Shown one piece after another: positions 41,177-53,970 of a stretch of 64,000 nt of DNA. This stretch comes from Sapria himalayana. Lineage: Eukaryota > Streptophyta > Magnoliopsida > Malpighiales > Rafflesiaceae. The notes under the pieces are model-generated. The model made no database searches. It was not told the origin of the DNA and worked only from the letters and a program-made list of their open reading frames with translations. Where the stretch lies: the NCBI GenBank assembly GCA_029783825.1, contig JAREIK010002443.1, forward strand, positions 188,722 to 252,721, given 5' to 3'. Position 1 is the first letter of the stretch. The number at the start of each line of letters is the position of its first letter. The position numbers were made by a program, and so were the translations under genes.

Positions 41177-43207
41177 TTGTCTATAAATATGTATATCTAT
41201 CAGTCTATTTATATGACATTTTATCTATCTATCTATCAATATATCTACCTATCTATTGATATATCTATCTATCTATCTATCATCCTACCTATTTATCTAT
41301 CAATCTATTTGTCTATATATATATATATGACTATATTTCTATCTTTCTATTAGTGTATATATATTTGTCTATCTAACTATCTATTTATCTTTCTATCTAT
41401 CTATTTGGATTTCTATATATCTATCTATCTATCTATTACTATATCTATCTTTCTATCAATCTAATAATCTATCTACCTACCTATCTATCTATCTTTATAT
41501 CAAATTATATATTTTGATATGTCTATCATTCTTTCTATCAATATGTCTCTATATCTATCAATATATTTATCAGTCTTTTCTATCTATCTTTCTATTTGTT
41601 TATATTTTAGTCTATCTAACAATCAATCTATTTATCTATCTATGTCTATCTCTTTGTCTATCCATTTATCAATCAATCTATCTAATAATATATTTATCTA
41701 TATGCCTAATAATCTGACAATCTATTTGTTAATCTATTTGTCCATATATCTATCTATATATCAATCTATTTTTCTTTCAATTAATTTATTTATTTGTCTA
41801 TCTATTTATCTATTTGTCTATCAATCTGTCTATCATTTTCTTTATCAATCTGTCTATGAATCTATTGATCAATCATTCTATAGGTCTATCTTTCAATCTG
41901 TCTATATATCAGTTTATCTATCTATCTATCGGTCAGTATGTCTATCTTTATATCTATTTATCTAACAACCTATTTATCTATATCTCTATTTATTTATCTA
42001 TCTTTATATCAGTTTAACAATATATCTTTCTTTCTTTCAATCTAACTATTATTTTATATTTCTATATGTCTATCTATTTGTGTATCTATTGTAAATTTGT
42101 CTGACTGTATATCTGTCTATTTGTTTATTTATCTGTCTGCCTATTTGTCTTCCTAACTCACTACTTGAATTCTTGCATATCTATCTATCTATCTATCTAT
42201 CTGTCTGTCTGTTTGTCTGTCTGTCAATCCATCTACATTTGGTTTGTCTATTTTTCTGTCTATTTGTCTGCATCTCTATCAATCTATCTATGTATCTATT
42301 TGTCTATATATATATATATATATATATGTTCTATTTGTCTATGTTTCTATCTATATACTTGTTTATCTATCTATCTATTTATCTATCTTTCAATATTTAT
42401 ATCAGTCTATATATCTTTTTATCCATCATTCTATATTTCTTTCTATCATTATATGTGTCAACCTATATATATATATATCTATATATGTGTCAATCTATCC
42501 GTGTATCTACTTGTCTGTCTTTCTACTATTTGTTATCTTTATTTCTTTCTATCTATCAGTCTATCTATCTATCTATCTATTTGTCAACCTATCTTTCTAT
42601 CTATTTGTGTATCTATCTGTCTATCTATTTGTCTATCTATATGTCTATCTATATGTCTATCTATATGTCTATCTATCTCTCTATGTATCTACCTATCTAT
42701 ATATCAATCTAATAATATTTCAATATATCTTTTTATCTATCTATAAATCTATCTATTTGTATATCAATCAATTAGCTATCTATCTTTTAATCATTAAAAC
42801 AAACTATCTATCAATCTGTATATCCAATCATGTATCAATCTGTATATCAATCTATCTATTAATCATTCTATCATTTTTTCTATCTATTTGTCTATCTATC
42901 TATACATCAATCTATCAATCTATTTAACTATCAATGTATTTGTATTTCACTTTGTATATCTATTTGCCTATCTATATATAAATATATCTATCTTTATATC
43001 AATCTGTCAATCAATCTGTCATGCTATTTATCTGTGTGTCTGTCTATCTCTATAACTATCTATCTGTCTATGTATCTCTATATCTATGTGTGTATCTATT
43101 TGTCTATCTATATGTCTATATATCTTTATTTCTATTTGTAAATCTTTCGTTGATCTATCAGTTTATCTATCGATCTGCATATCTATCTGTCTATATATAT
43201 ATATATA

Positions 43208-43243
<36 letters not shown>

Positions 43244-44122
43244 CATCTATCTATCTATCTGTCTATATCTCTGTTGATTTATTGTATATCTATTTCTCTA
43301 TCTATCTATCAATATTTCTATTTATTTCTTAATCCTTCTGTGTATCTTTCACTATATCTATCTATCTATATTTTTATCTATCTATCTATCTATTTATTTA
43401 TTTATTTATCTGTCTATTTATCTGTCTATCTATTAGACGTTCTAACTATTAATCTACTATCTATCTGTCTATCTATTTGTCTTTCTTTCTATATGTCTAT
43501 CTATCTATCTATCTATCTATTTGTCTATCTATCTATATGTCTATCTATTTATCTATTTTTCTATATATCTATCTATATATTTATCTACCGGTCTATCTAT
43601 ATATCATTCTGTCTATCAATTATCTATCTATTTATCTATCTTTCTGTCTATCAATCTATCTATCAATATATCTATCAATCAATCAATCAAACTTTCTTTC
43701 TATTTATCTATCATTCTATCAATCAATCAATCTATCAATCTATCTATCAATCTATCTATCAATCTATCACTTTGTCTCTCTGTCTATCTCTTTATGTATC
43801 ATTCTATCTATCTATCTTTTTGTATACCCATCTATATATGTCTATGCCTATTTATCTATCTTTCTTTGTGTCTATCTATGTGTAAGTATTTCTATATCTC
43901 TATTGGTCTATCTATCTATGTATTTTACTATCTACTTATCTATCTATTTGTTTATCTATTTATCTAATATAGATATGTATTTATGTCTGTCTATCTATCT
44001 ATGTATCTATCTGTTTATCTGTCTACCTATCTATCTATCTATTTATCTATTAATCTATCTATATATCTATGTGTCTATTGATCTATCTATATTTATATAA
44101 CTTTTATCTATCTATTTATTTA

Positions 44123-44167
<45 letters not shown>

Positions 44168-45033
44168 ATCTATCTATCTATATATCTATATATATATCTG
44201 TCCATATTTATATCTATCTATCTATATATCAATTTGTCTATCTATCTATCTATCTATCAAACTATCTATTGATCAATCAATCAATCAATCTATCTATCTA
44301 TCTATGTCTTTCTATTTTTTATCTATTTGTCGATATATCTAACTAATGATCTATTGATCTATCTGCCTATTTATCTCTCTATCTATTTATCTATCTTTTT
44401 ATCTTTTTATCGATCTATGTATCTTTTTATCAATCTGTCTATCAATCTATCTATTATTTAATCTATCTATCTGTCTATCATTATTTCTATCACACGGTCT
44501 ATGAATCTTTCTATCAATTTGTCTATAAATCTCTTTATCAATTTGTCTATTTATGTGTCTATCTTTCTTTCTTTTTATTTGTCAATCTATTTGTCTATCA
44601 ATCATTCTATCTATGTGTATATTTATATATATATTCTATCTATTTCTCAATATATCTATCGAATAAACATTCTATCTATTTGTATAATAATCTAACTTTC
44701 TATCTACCTATATTATTATCTATCTATCTATCTATCTACCTACCTACCTATTTATCTATCTTTCTATAAATCTTACTATTTATCTGTCTATTAATTTTTA
44801 TGTCAATATATTTATCAATCTGTTTATCAATCTATCTATCAATATTTCTAAAAATCTATCTATGTATATACGTATCAAATTATCTATCTATATGCCTTTC
44901 TATCTGTCTTCTATTTCTCTATTAATTTAAATATCTATATATCTATTTATCAGTCTATCTATCTATCTACTTGTATATCTATCTTTATTATCATCTATCT
45001 ATCTATCCATATTTTTCTATCTATCTATCTGCA

Positions 45034-45066
<33 letters not shown>

Positions 45067-45708
45067 ATTTATCTACCTATTTATATGTATATCTATCGAT
45101 TGATCTATCTGTCTAGTTATCTATCTATCTGTTTATTTGTCTGAATGTCTATTTATATATCTATCTATATATATCTCTCTCTATCTCTATCTCTTACTAT
45201 CAATTTATTTATATATCTATCTATCTTTCTATCTATCTTTCTATATATATATATATATATATATATATCTATTTGTCTATATATCTTTTTATCTATCTGT
45301 TTATCTATATATCTATATATCTATATATCTATCTATCGATCTATCTATTTATCTATATATCTGTCTATCTTTCTATCAACATATCTATCTATATATTTCT
45401 CTATCTATCTATTTGTCTATCTAATTGCCTATCTATATGTCAATTTATCTATCGATCTATCTATTTTCTATCTATTTGCCAATATATTTGTATGTCTATT
45501 GATCTGTCTATCTATCTATCTATCAGTCTATCTATTTGTTTGTTTACCTGTCTATCTATATGTATATTAATATGTTTATCTATTTATCTAAATTTCTATT
45601 TATCTATTTGTCAATCTATCTTTTTATCTATATATCTATCTATCTTTCTTTCTATTTGTCTATTTATCTGTCAATTTATCTTTCTATCTATATATTTGTG
45701 TATCTATT

Positions 45709-45749
<41 letters not shown>

Positions 45750-46001
45750 CTGTCTATATATATATATCTGTCTGTCTATCTATCTTTCTATTTATATATT
45801 TATTTTTCTATCTATAATTCTTTCTATATATATGTCGATCTATTTGACTATCTATCTGTCTATCAAATCATCTATCTATTTGTCAAATAATATCTCAATC
45901 TATCTACCTATCAATCTATCTTTTTGTCTATCAAACACTATCTCACTTTCAATTAGTGTATCAAAATGTCTATACATCTATCTTTCAACCTGTCTATCAA
46001 T

Positions 46002-46044
<43 letters not shown>

Positions 46045-47249
46045 TATCTATTTGTTTATCAATCAATCTATTTATACATCTATGTAATTTTCTTTCTATC
46101 TCCCTATATATTTGTCTATCTATATATCTATCGATATATTTTTATATTTATCTATCTGTTTTCTATCTATCTATTTATCTATCTATCTTTTTATTTATCT
46201 AGATATCTATTTGTCTATGTATCTATTTAATTATCGGTATATATATATATCTATCAATCTATCTATTTGTCTATCTATCTTACTATCTACATATCTATCT
46301 ATCTATTTCTCTATCTATTAATCTATCTATCTAATTGCATATCTATATGTCAATATATATATATATATATATATATATATCTATATGTCAATATATATAT
46401 ATATATATCTATCTATCTATCTGTATATCCATTTGTCAATCTATCTATCTATCTATTATATTATCCTATCTATTTATATATCTATCTATCTATTTTTTAT
46501 CATTCTGTCTATATATCTATCTGTTTATAAGTCTTTTGGTGTGTTTATCTATCTATCTATATAGCAATCTATCTATCTATTTGTCTATCTATATGTATAT
46601 TAATTTGTCTCTCTATATATCTAACAATATTTGTATATTCTATTTGTAAATCTTTTGGTCTATCTACATGTATATCTATTTATCTTTCTATCTATGTATC
46701 TATCTGTCTATTTATCTTTCTATCTATCTATTTGTGTATCTCTATGTCAATCAATCAATCAATCTATCTTTCTATCTATTTGTCTATCTATTTATCAATC
46801 AATCTTTCATTCATTCAATAAATCTATCTATCTATAATTCTATCAAATTGTTTATCAATCAATCTATCTATCTATCTATCAATCTATTAATCTATCTATC
46901 TATATATCTATCTATCTATTAATTTTTGTTCTCTAAAATTGTCTGCCTATCAATTTGTCTATCTGTATAATTATCGGTCAATCTTCTTGGCTGTCTATCT
47001 TTCTGTCAATGTGTTTATCTATGTATCTATTTATCTATTTACCTATATATCTTTGTATCTATTTATCTATATGTATTTCTATTTATGAATCTATCAATTT
47101 TTCAATCAATCAATTAGTATATAACACTACAAGAAAATATCAATTTACCTATGGAATTTTAGCTAGGGATCAAACCTTAACTAAATTGCAAGGGATTAGC
47201 TAGGTAATAGCAAGGGATCGATGATTTTTTTTATAAAAAAAGCAATGGA

Positions 47250-47930
47250 TTAATGATGGATTAGCGAGTGAAAATTATTTGAAAATTCCGCTAAAGAAAA
47301 GAGGAGGATATAGCGACGGATTTAGCGATCAATTAGTGATGTAAAATTTTTGTAAATTCCGCTCAAGAAAAGCAGAGGTTTTAGCGATGAATTTAGCGAT
47401 GAGATATCCCTTGCCAATAAACCCCTTGATTTAGAGACGAATTTAGTGATGAAATATCTCTTGCTAATAAAATTTTTAATTTAGTGATGAAATTTTCCTT
47501 GCTAATAAAATCCTTGATTTATCGATGGATTTCATGACGGATATTTCCTTGTTAATAAAATCCATGATTTAGCGATGGTTTTATTGACGAATATTCCCTT
47601 GCTAATAAAATCCATGATTTTATCGACAGATTTATTGATAGATTTTCCCTTGCTAAAAAATCAATGATTTAACGATGGATTTAGCGATAGTTTTTCCCTT
47701 GCAAATAAAATTTTGATTTAGCGATAGATTTTCCCTTACTAATAAAATCTTTGATTTAGCGATAAATTCTCTCTTGCTAATAAAATCTTTGATTTAGCTA
47801 TGGATTTCTCTTGCTAATAAAATCTTTGATTTAGTGACTGATTTAGCGACGGAATTTCCCTTGCTAATAAAATTTTTAATTTAGCGACATATTTTCTATT
47901 ACTAATAAAATTCTTGATTTAGCAATGGAT
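47250..47930 (+). repeat. Subterminal modular repeat array of second CACTA element
   Basis: Two 71-bp units with AATTCCGCT landmarks (47,284 and 47,355) are followed by twelve copies of a TTGCTAATAA core at 47,411, 47,461, 47,499, 47,549, 47,599, 47,650, 47,699, 47,736, 47,774, 47,811, 47,861 and 47,899. Spacing is either 37-38 or 49-51 bp. The longer units contain an extra GGATTTAGCGA-like module. Such arrays in CACTA elements serve as transposase-binding sites. Confidence 0.88.
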
Positions 47931-47935
47931 TTATG

Positions 47936-48497
47936 TTTTGGAGTACTACCCCATAATTATTTTAAAATATGAAACTGATATTTTAACATTTGAAAAAAAA
48001 GCACTGAACTATAAATAATTTCGAAACCAGTGCACTCAAATTCATAAATCCTAAACTACCCTCACCCCTCTCTCATGCCCCTCGCCCTTGTCCTTTCCCC
48101 TGCCCCTCACCCATTACCATTTACTCCTCTTCCTCGCCCTTGCCCCTCAACTGTCACCCCTTGCTCCTCACCCATCACCCCTCGCCCCTCTTATCTCACG
48201 TCTCTCTCCTTGCCCATCTTCCCTCACCCCTCTCCCCTCGCCCCTCTCTACGAACTCCACCGAGATCCATGGTGGAGCTCCATTGAGCTCTGTCGTGGAG
48301 TTCTTGGAGAGGGGCAAGAGGCTAGGAAGAGGGGCAAAGGCGAGGGGCAAGGGTGAGGGGTAGTGGAGAGGGGTGAGGGTAGTTTATGACAATGAATTCA
48401 AGTGTCTAGATGTTATATTTTATTATGTTTGGTGTCTTTTTATTATTATTAAAAGATCAGTTTAAGTTTTTAAAATATTTCAGTGGATACCCCAAAA
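47936..48497. mobile_element. Foldback/MITE-like inverted-repeat element
   Basis: The left side from TTTTGGAGTACTACCCC and the right side ending GGATACCCCAAAA are inverted copies. Matching landmarks inside are AAACTGATATTTTAA/TTAAAAGATCAGTTTAA, CAAATTCAT/ATGAATTCAAG, and AAACTACCCTCACCCCTCTC/GAGAGGGGTGAGGGTAGTTT. The middle arms are C+T-rich (CCCCTCGCCC words) on the left and G+A-rich on the right, meeting near GGAGCTCCATTGAGCTC at about 48,275. Open frames here are translations of the low-complexity arms. The superfamily is unknown; a Mutator-like MITE is possible. Confidence 0.78.
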
Positions 48498-49724
48498 TAT
48501 AATTTCACCTTAAAATAAAAACATTGGTGAATTTTTAAAATAACACTAACTTATTAATGACTCATCTCTTAACAACATAGTTCACTCGATCATCTTCTAA
48601 ATCGATTTCATATCATTGGATGTGAATGACTCATATAAAGGATTAATCTTTAGTTACCAATTTCTTTGATTGAACAAGCTTCTCTGCTCAAGTCGCTGCT
48701 TATAAAATTCAGTTCGTTCGCCTACTTTGTTGTTTATTTTGAGTATTCAAGTTGAAAGGTTCGTTTTTAGTATTCAAGCCGAAATGTTCGTTTTAAGTAT
48801 TTAAGTCTAAAGCTTTGTTTTTAGCATTCAAGTCTAAAAAATCATTTTTACTATTCAAGTTCACCAAATCTTACACTTAAGGTAAAGCTTAGCATTCTTT
48901 TGACGTTTACAATTATTTTATTCCATAAATTTCATTATCAATTTAGTTTTCATTGGGTTACATTTACCCCATAGTTTCACAATCTGCACAATTTTTTAAA
49001 TCGTATCTGTATATGATTGTTTTTGAACTATGATTTTCATTGGATCTTATTTTGTCCCATCTGAAAAACTTGTTATTCCATATTCTTTGTATAGAATCTA
49101 TTAATTCTATGTCATGATTGGTTTCATTTAAACTTTGACTGTTAAATGATTTTGTAGAAGTTTGTAATCAGTTCAAGAATAATTGATTGATTTAGTTCTG
49201 ATGACTGATTTTTTTACTAGTCATCCTGACTTTTCCCTCTTAGAATATGATTAAAGTTATCTATTTATAAAAAAATTGATTTCTGGTAGCTTTTATTTGG
49301 TTTATTTTCAGTTAATTATTTAAATGATTCTACAAAATAATCAAAATCAAGCTGATTTTTTCCTGTTATTTATAATTAACTCAATGTTGTTATGGTCATG
49401 GTCATTTTCTGTCTTATAATCTTTTCAACTGATGATGGTCAGTGGTACAATAGTATGAAGGACATGAATGATATTCTAGGCAATCCTGCAATGCCCATGG
49501 TTTCATCAATAAAGATTGCGATTTATGTATGGGGGTATAATCAAAGTTGGCAAATAGGAAGAAATGGAAAAGACTGTCAATTACAAATACCAAAACCACT
49601 TCTTCCAGAGCTTTTTGAATTCCCAGCTGGTGACAATGCTCGGTGGTTGGATATATCATGTGGCAAAGAGCATACTGTAGCTGTGGCTTCTGATGGGTCA
49701 CTTTTTACATGGGGTTTGCTTTCT

Positions 49725-51040
49725 TTTTATTTATTTAGATATTTCTACAAATGGTTCATTTTTTTTGTTAGCTAGCAAAACAATCTGGAGGTTGAAAAAT
49801 TTGTTCATGTTGAATTATTGAACAGGAATGTCCCATACATTTTATTAATCTAAAATGTGAATACATGATACAAAAAAATATATGGAGTGTTTTTATACAA
49901 AACATTTCACTAATATTAAATACAAGCTTAAATGTAAAAACATATTTGAAATTAAATAAAATTAATATGATAATCTAACATTTTTATTTAAACTAATGCA
50001 TAAATATCTAAAATACAAGACTTGAAAAAAAATGAAAATTATAACTCAATTAGAGATTTTGTTATATATCTCAAGATTGATTGGTGGTAGGACTATCAGC
50101 AATAAGGATGAATTATCATATATATATTTTTAATGCAATGATAATTTACATTTAAGTTCTTTGTATAATCTTTAAAGATTTAAATGGAAGGTATATATTT
50201 GGCTTGTTAATTTTCATAGTAAAATATAATAAGATGAAAGCAGAAAAGTATATTTTTTTAAGAAAGTATGTGATCAAAAAATGTTTACATATAATTTCAA
50301 GTATTATCTTATGGTTCATTTATACTTGTATCTAAAAATATTGATATGTTTTTTATTGTCAATAAATAATTGGTTAATTAGAAAATATGATCAACTAGAT
50401 TCTGAATAAATATGATTAACTAGAATCTGAATAATTAGTCATTTTTATCACTATAGTTTTATAATTGTTGGATATTTAAATTTTTAATTATTCTTTTATA
50501 TTAGAAGATCCAACAAAAATATCAATGATAGCTTAAAGATTGACCCTTGTTTTAATTAGTGTCTTTGGTAATTACTTTGATGCATATCTTTTATTTAACA
50601 AGAATAAATAAATGGGTAGCCTATCTCATCAAATAATATAACATTAAATATAATAGTTGAATAAAACTAAAACACATATTTATGATCAGTTTTTCCCACC
50701 ATCTTACTCAAAATTCTTGGGTTATACATGTAGTAGGAGTCAATACTCATGTTTTAAGTGATCACATTCATTTTTGTTTTGTCTTAAGTCTTTAATATTG
50801 TTTTAGGCTTTTAGACAGTGACATTGTTGTATTGACCATGGGGCATGACAATGCTAATGTTGTTCTTTTTTTGTCATGTATTTTTTTGTATATGAGTTTT
50901 GTTAGAATGATTTTAGAAAAGATATATATGTTACTTATTAGAGGCCGTAAAGATTATTATGAGTGTGAATGTAATATTTTTTAATTATAAATTATTTTTC
51001 AATAACTCTATCTTAGAGCTATTTGGACTCCATAGTGATA
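49725..51040. other. AT-rich intronic sequence, nothing recognised
   Basis: Intron of the RCC1 fragment before the copia remnant. Highly AT-rich, no ORF above about 60 codons and no repeat boundary that I can define. A 5' LTR for the copia remnant may be hidden here but was not found. Confidence 0.5.
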
Positions 51041-51042
51041 AG

Positions 51043-51290
51043 ATTATTTCATTACAGTGTAACAATTATTTTTAATTCTATCTTTGAGACTGATATTAAT
51101 ACCAAAATTAATTTTGAAGAGAGTGGTGATGCTTTTCTTTCAGGTAGGAAAAGGAGCATAGTATGAGTGTTCTATTGTGATATAATTATTTCATTGTAGT
51201 GTAACAACTATTTTAACTTCTATCTTAGAGATTTATTATGATGCTTTCTGCTAGGAAAAGGAGCATAGTATGAGTGTCCTATTGAAGAAA
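51043..51290 (+). repeat. Tandem duplication, about 110-140 bp
   Basis: ATTATTTCATTACAGTGTAAC...TATCTTTGAGA...GGAAAAGGAGCATAGTATGA (51,043-51,177) is repeated at 51,185-51,285 with an internal deletion of roughly 35 bp and a few substitutions. Confidence 0.8.
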
Positions 51291-51589
51291 AAAATGAGAA
51301 ATTTTTGAAAACTTGATGATCTCCACCTAGAGGTATGTACTTGATAGATATATCAATAACCTTTCTCATATTAAACTTGCCCACATTAGATGATTTAATT
51401 TGAAATAGTGAATTGGACCTTCCTATTATACTATAGAAAAAGCCAAAGATATGTTCTGTTAGGCACTTAGTATTACTTATATTTTCTTATTTTTATTTTG
51501 ATATTATTTTGATATTATATATTTTTATTATATATTTTCTTAATAAATACATGATCCTTGATATTTTTTTTCTAGATTATTAGTCATTA

Positions 51590-53250
51590 AAGTTGATATA
51601 TTATGTTGGTTGAACTTAATGCAATGAAATCTAATTATACTGATGATTTTATTTTGAAATTATTAGGTAAGATTGCAATAGAATGCAATTTAGCATTTTT
51701 ATTGAAGACTAGAATTGAATTGAACGTTGATTGACTTAATGTTAAGTTGATAGCTAAGAGATATACAAAAAAATAGAATGATTATTGGCATACATTTTTT
51801 GTGACTAAGGTGATTGCTATTAGATTATTATTTTTTATTATTATATGTTTTATGTAGATTGTATATCAGTTAAATATCATGAATATATATATTCATAATG
51901 ATTTAAGAAAGAGGTGCTTATACATCATTCGTCAGAATTCACTATTTTATGGAGCATATACATGATTGGTAGACTAGAAAGGTTATTTTTTGATTGAAAT
52001 AATTTTATATGGTATAGTCTAATATATTCTCTTTAGCATTCATTACTTTTTATTTTATGAGATTTGTGCTAGGTTATTCTTATTTCTATCAAAATAAATC
52101 AAGAGGATAAGATGTGGAGTTATTAATGTATGTTGATGTTTTGATTATAGATAATTATCATCTGGGGTATATTGAAATTGAAATGGTTCATATAAGTTGA
52201 GTTCTAAATAAAGAATTTGAGATATTTTAGATATTTCATGAGTATTGAGATATAATTTCTTCTTTTGAGGAAAATTGCTTTAAATAAAGAATTTGATATG
52301 ATTGAATCAGAGTGTAATTTCTTCTTTAAATATTTCATGAATATTTGAAATGATTGAATATAAGTTGAGTAGAATTACTTGTTTCTCAGTTGATTCTATT
52401 AAACATAGTATAATTGTATGAAAGTTGAACTACCTGATAATGATTAGAGAGTAATACACAGATTCTCATAGACATACTAATATGTGTATAGTTCTTATAT
52501 TTTCATGTTTGTAAAGAGTATTCTAGAACATGAGATATCATTCAGAGATGAGTGATATAGTCGGATAGAGGTTTACACAAATTCTAGTTGAACTCAAATG
52601 ATTAAAAAGAAAATATCTATTATATAATTTTATATTTTTTTATAGAAATTTTATTTCTTAGAAAAGTAAGTGGTATATCATGATTTTTAGATTTAATGTA
52701 GATACAGAGTATGTATTTATGACATTGATTGCTTATGAGATCCAGTGGATCAAAATTTGTTTTGGAAGAGTTATGTTTACTAATTTAGATGTTTATAATG
52801 CTTTATTATAATAATTAGACAACTTGATATTGATGCTTATTTGATATTCAATGACTAAATAAAATATATTTAGATTGATTGTACTTTAATGAGAGAAAAA
52901 CTAAGATAATTTGAAAGTAATTATATACATACATATCAATGAAAAATTTATAGATATTTCATGAATGTGCTCAAACAATATGGTTTTTTTCTCTTTTTCG
53001 AGTTGAGAATTTGTGACATATAGATGCTAGCTTAGAGTGGTTGTGTTTGAGGTTTAATTTAATGTGTAAGCATATTTTTTTATTTATTTTCTTTCTTGTT
53101 AGATTTATATATTGTATAAAAGCACATGACATATGAGTTATCACAACTATATATATATATATATATTAATTTTTAAAAATAATGAAAAAATATATTTATT
53201 TTTCTTTTTCTCATTCTCTCCATAGTTATAACCGAAACTCTTACCAGTTT
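51590..53250 (+). mobile_element. Decayed Ty1/copia retrotransposon (RT, RNase H, LTR part)
   Basis: Reading across frames gives RRYTQKWNDYWHTFFVTK and VIAIRLLF, then VYQLNIMNIYIHNDL (51,745-51,905), the N-terminal part of copia reverse transcriptase (RVT_2). After about 52,090 come LMYVD and IKNLRYFRYFMSIEI, which correspond to the YVDD box region and the DLGxxxYFLGIE block. Near 52,697-52,750 the RNase H motif appears as DTEYVFMTLIAYEIQWIK. At 53,000-53,060 the polyprotein C-terminus FVTYRC...GVV-like is followed by TGTGTAAGC and an AT-rich stretch with TATATTGTATAAAAGC, consistent with a 3' LTR promoter. Gag, integrase and a paired LTR were not found. Many stops show that it is long dead. 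Confidence 0.72.
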
Positions 53251-53394
53251 TTGGCCATAATAATGATGAATCAAGCATTGTCATTGTTAATAGTACCAAT
53301 TAATGCTAGTCATTGATGGTGTCGGGTAATAATCAATGATTGTTGATGTATGTTGCTGGTTAATGGTGATTACTCTATGTTGTGTAATTGTGCT

Positions 53395-53970
53395 TCGATA
53401 GTTATAATTTTAAGATACAGAAGAACAAAGAACAACAAAAACGACAAATGATTTATATTCAATCCACAATCCAAGCGTGAGAGAATAAAAAATAGAACAG
53501 AAACCACAAAAGAAATGCACGAAATAATGTGGTTCATTAGTTGCTCAGTACAACAAGCTACATCGACCAAAAAATGCTTATGCGTTACAGATTAAACCAA
53601 ATCAGAAGTCTTACAGTATGTGCAGTGCAAAAATAGTCGTGGTAAATTGCGCAGAGAGAGAGAGAGAGAAGATGAACAGTTCTAGATCATGAAAATATTA
53701 ACCTTAAAAAATAAAATAAAAACATTTTATGTTAAAATTTTCTCGGTTCAATTAACCATAGAGGGTTGAATCATCGGACGGGTTAGGCTTTGCTTCAAAA
53801 ATTTCTTCGACCATGACTGGACAACGAGACCTTCTTTATTATGCTACTCCTGTATTCCCAGTCTTTTAATATTTCATTTCCTGCATTTACATGAAAATAT
53901 TAAGACAGAAATATTTGGTTATACAAACAGATTATCAAAACAAAATATATACAACACTCTAGGTTGAAGT
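53395..53970. repeat. Interspersed repeat, copy 2 (paralogue of 23,150-23,640)
   Basis: Ordered shared landmarks are AATAATGTGGTTCATTAGT, CAGTACAACAAGCTACATC, GTCTTACAG, GGACGGGTTAGG-like, TTTTAATATTTCATTTCCTGC and TATCAAAACAAAATATATACAACA. A (GA)n run at 53,656-53,669 differs in length between the copies. The minus-strand ORF 53,370-53,570 lies across this repeat and shows no domain. Confidence 0.6.

Larger units (their letters stand above)
39107..47124 (+). repeat. Degenerate TATC/GATA microsatellite field, segment B
   Basis: Eight kilobases of the same imperfect TATC array, in the same orientation as the left segments, between the two CACTA elements. (TA)n islands occur near 42,308-42,328, 44,125-44,166, 45,242-45,270, 45,712-45,745, 46,003-46,040 and 46,350-46,381. 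CAATCAAT runs occur near 39,340, 40,960, 43,678, 44,272 and 46,748, and TGTC-rich parts near 42,200. Long + frames (up to 227 codons) are repeat artefacts with Leu/Ser/Ile/Tyr/Phe-only composition. Confidence 0.97.

Noticed and set aside
47411..47935. CRISPR-like array (regular repeats with spacers)
   Set aside because: Repeat and spacer are both related between units, the units vary in length by module, and the context is a plant CACTA terminus.
48075..48363. Pro/Leu/Ser-rich ORFs of 93 and 91 codons and a minus ORF
   Set aside because: They translate the C+T-rich and G+A-rich arms of the foldback element and have no independent support.
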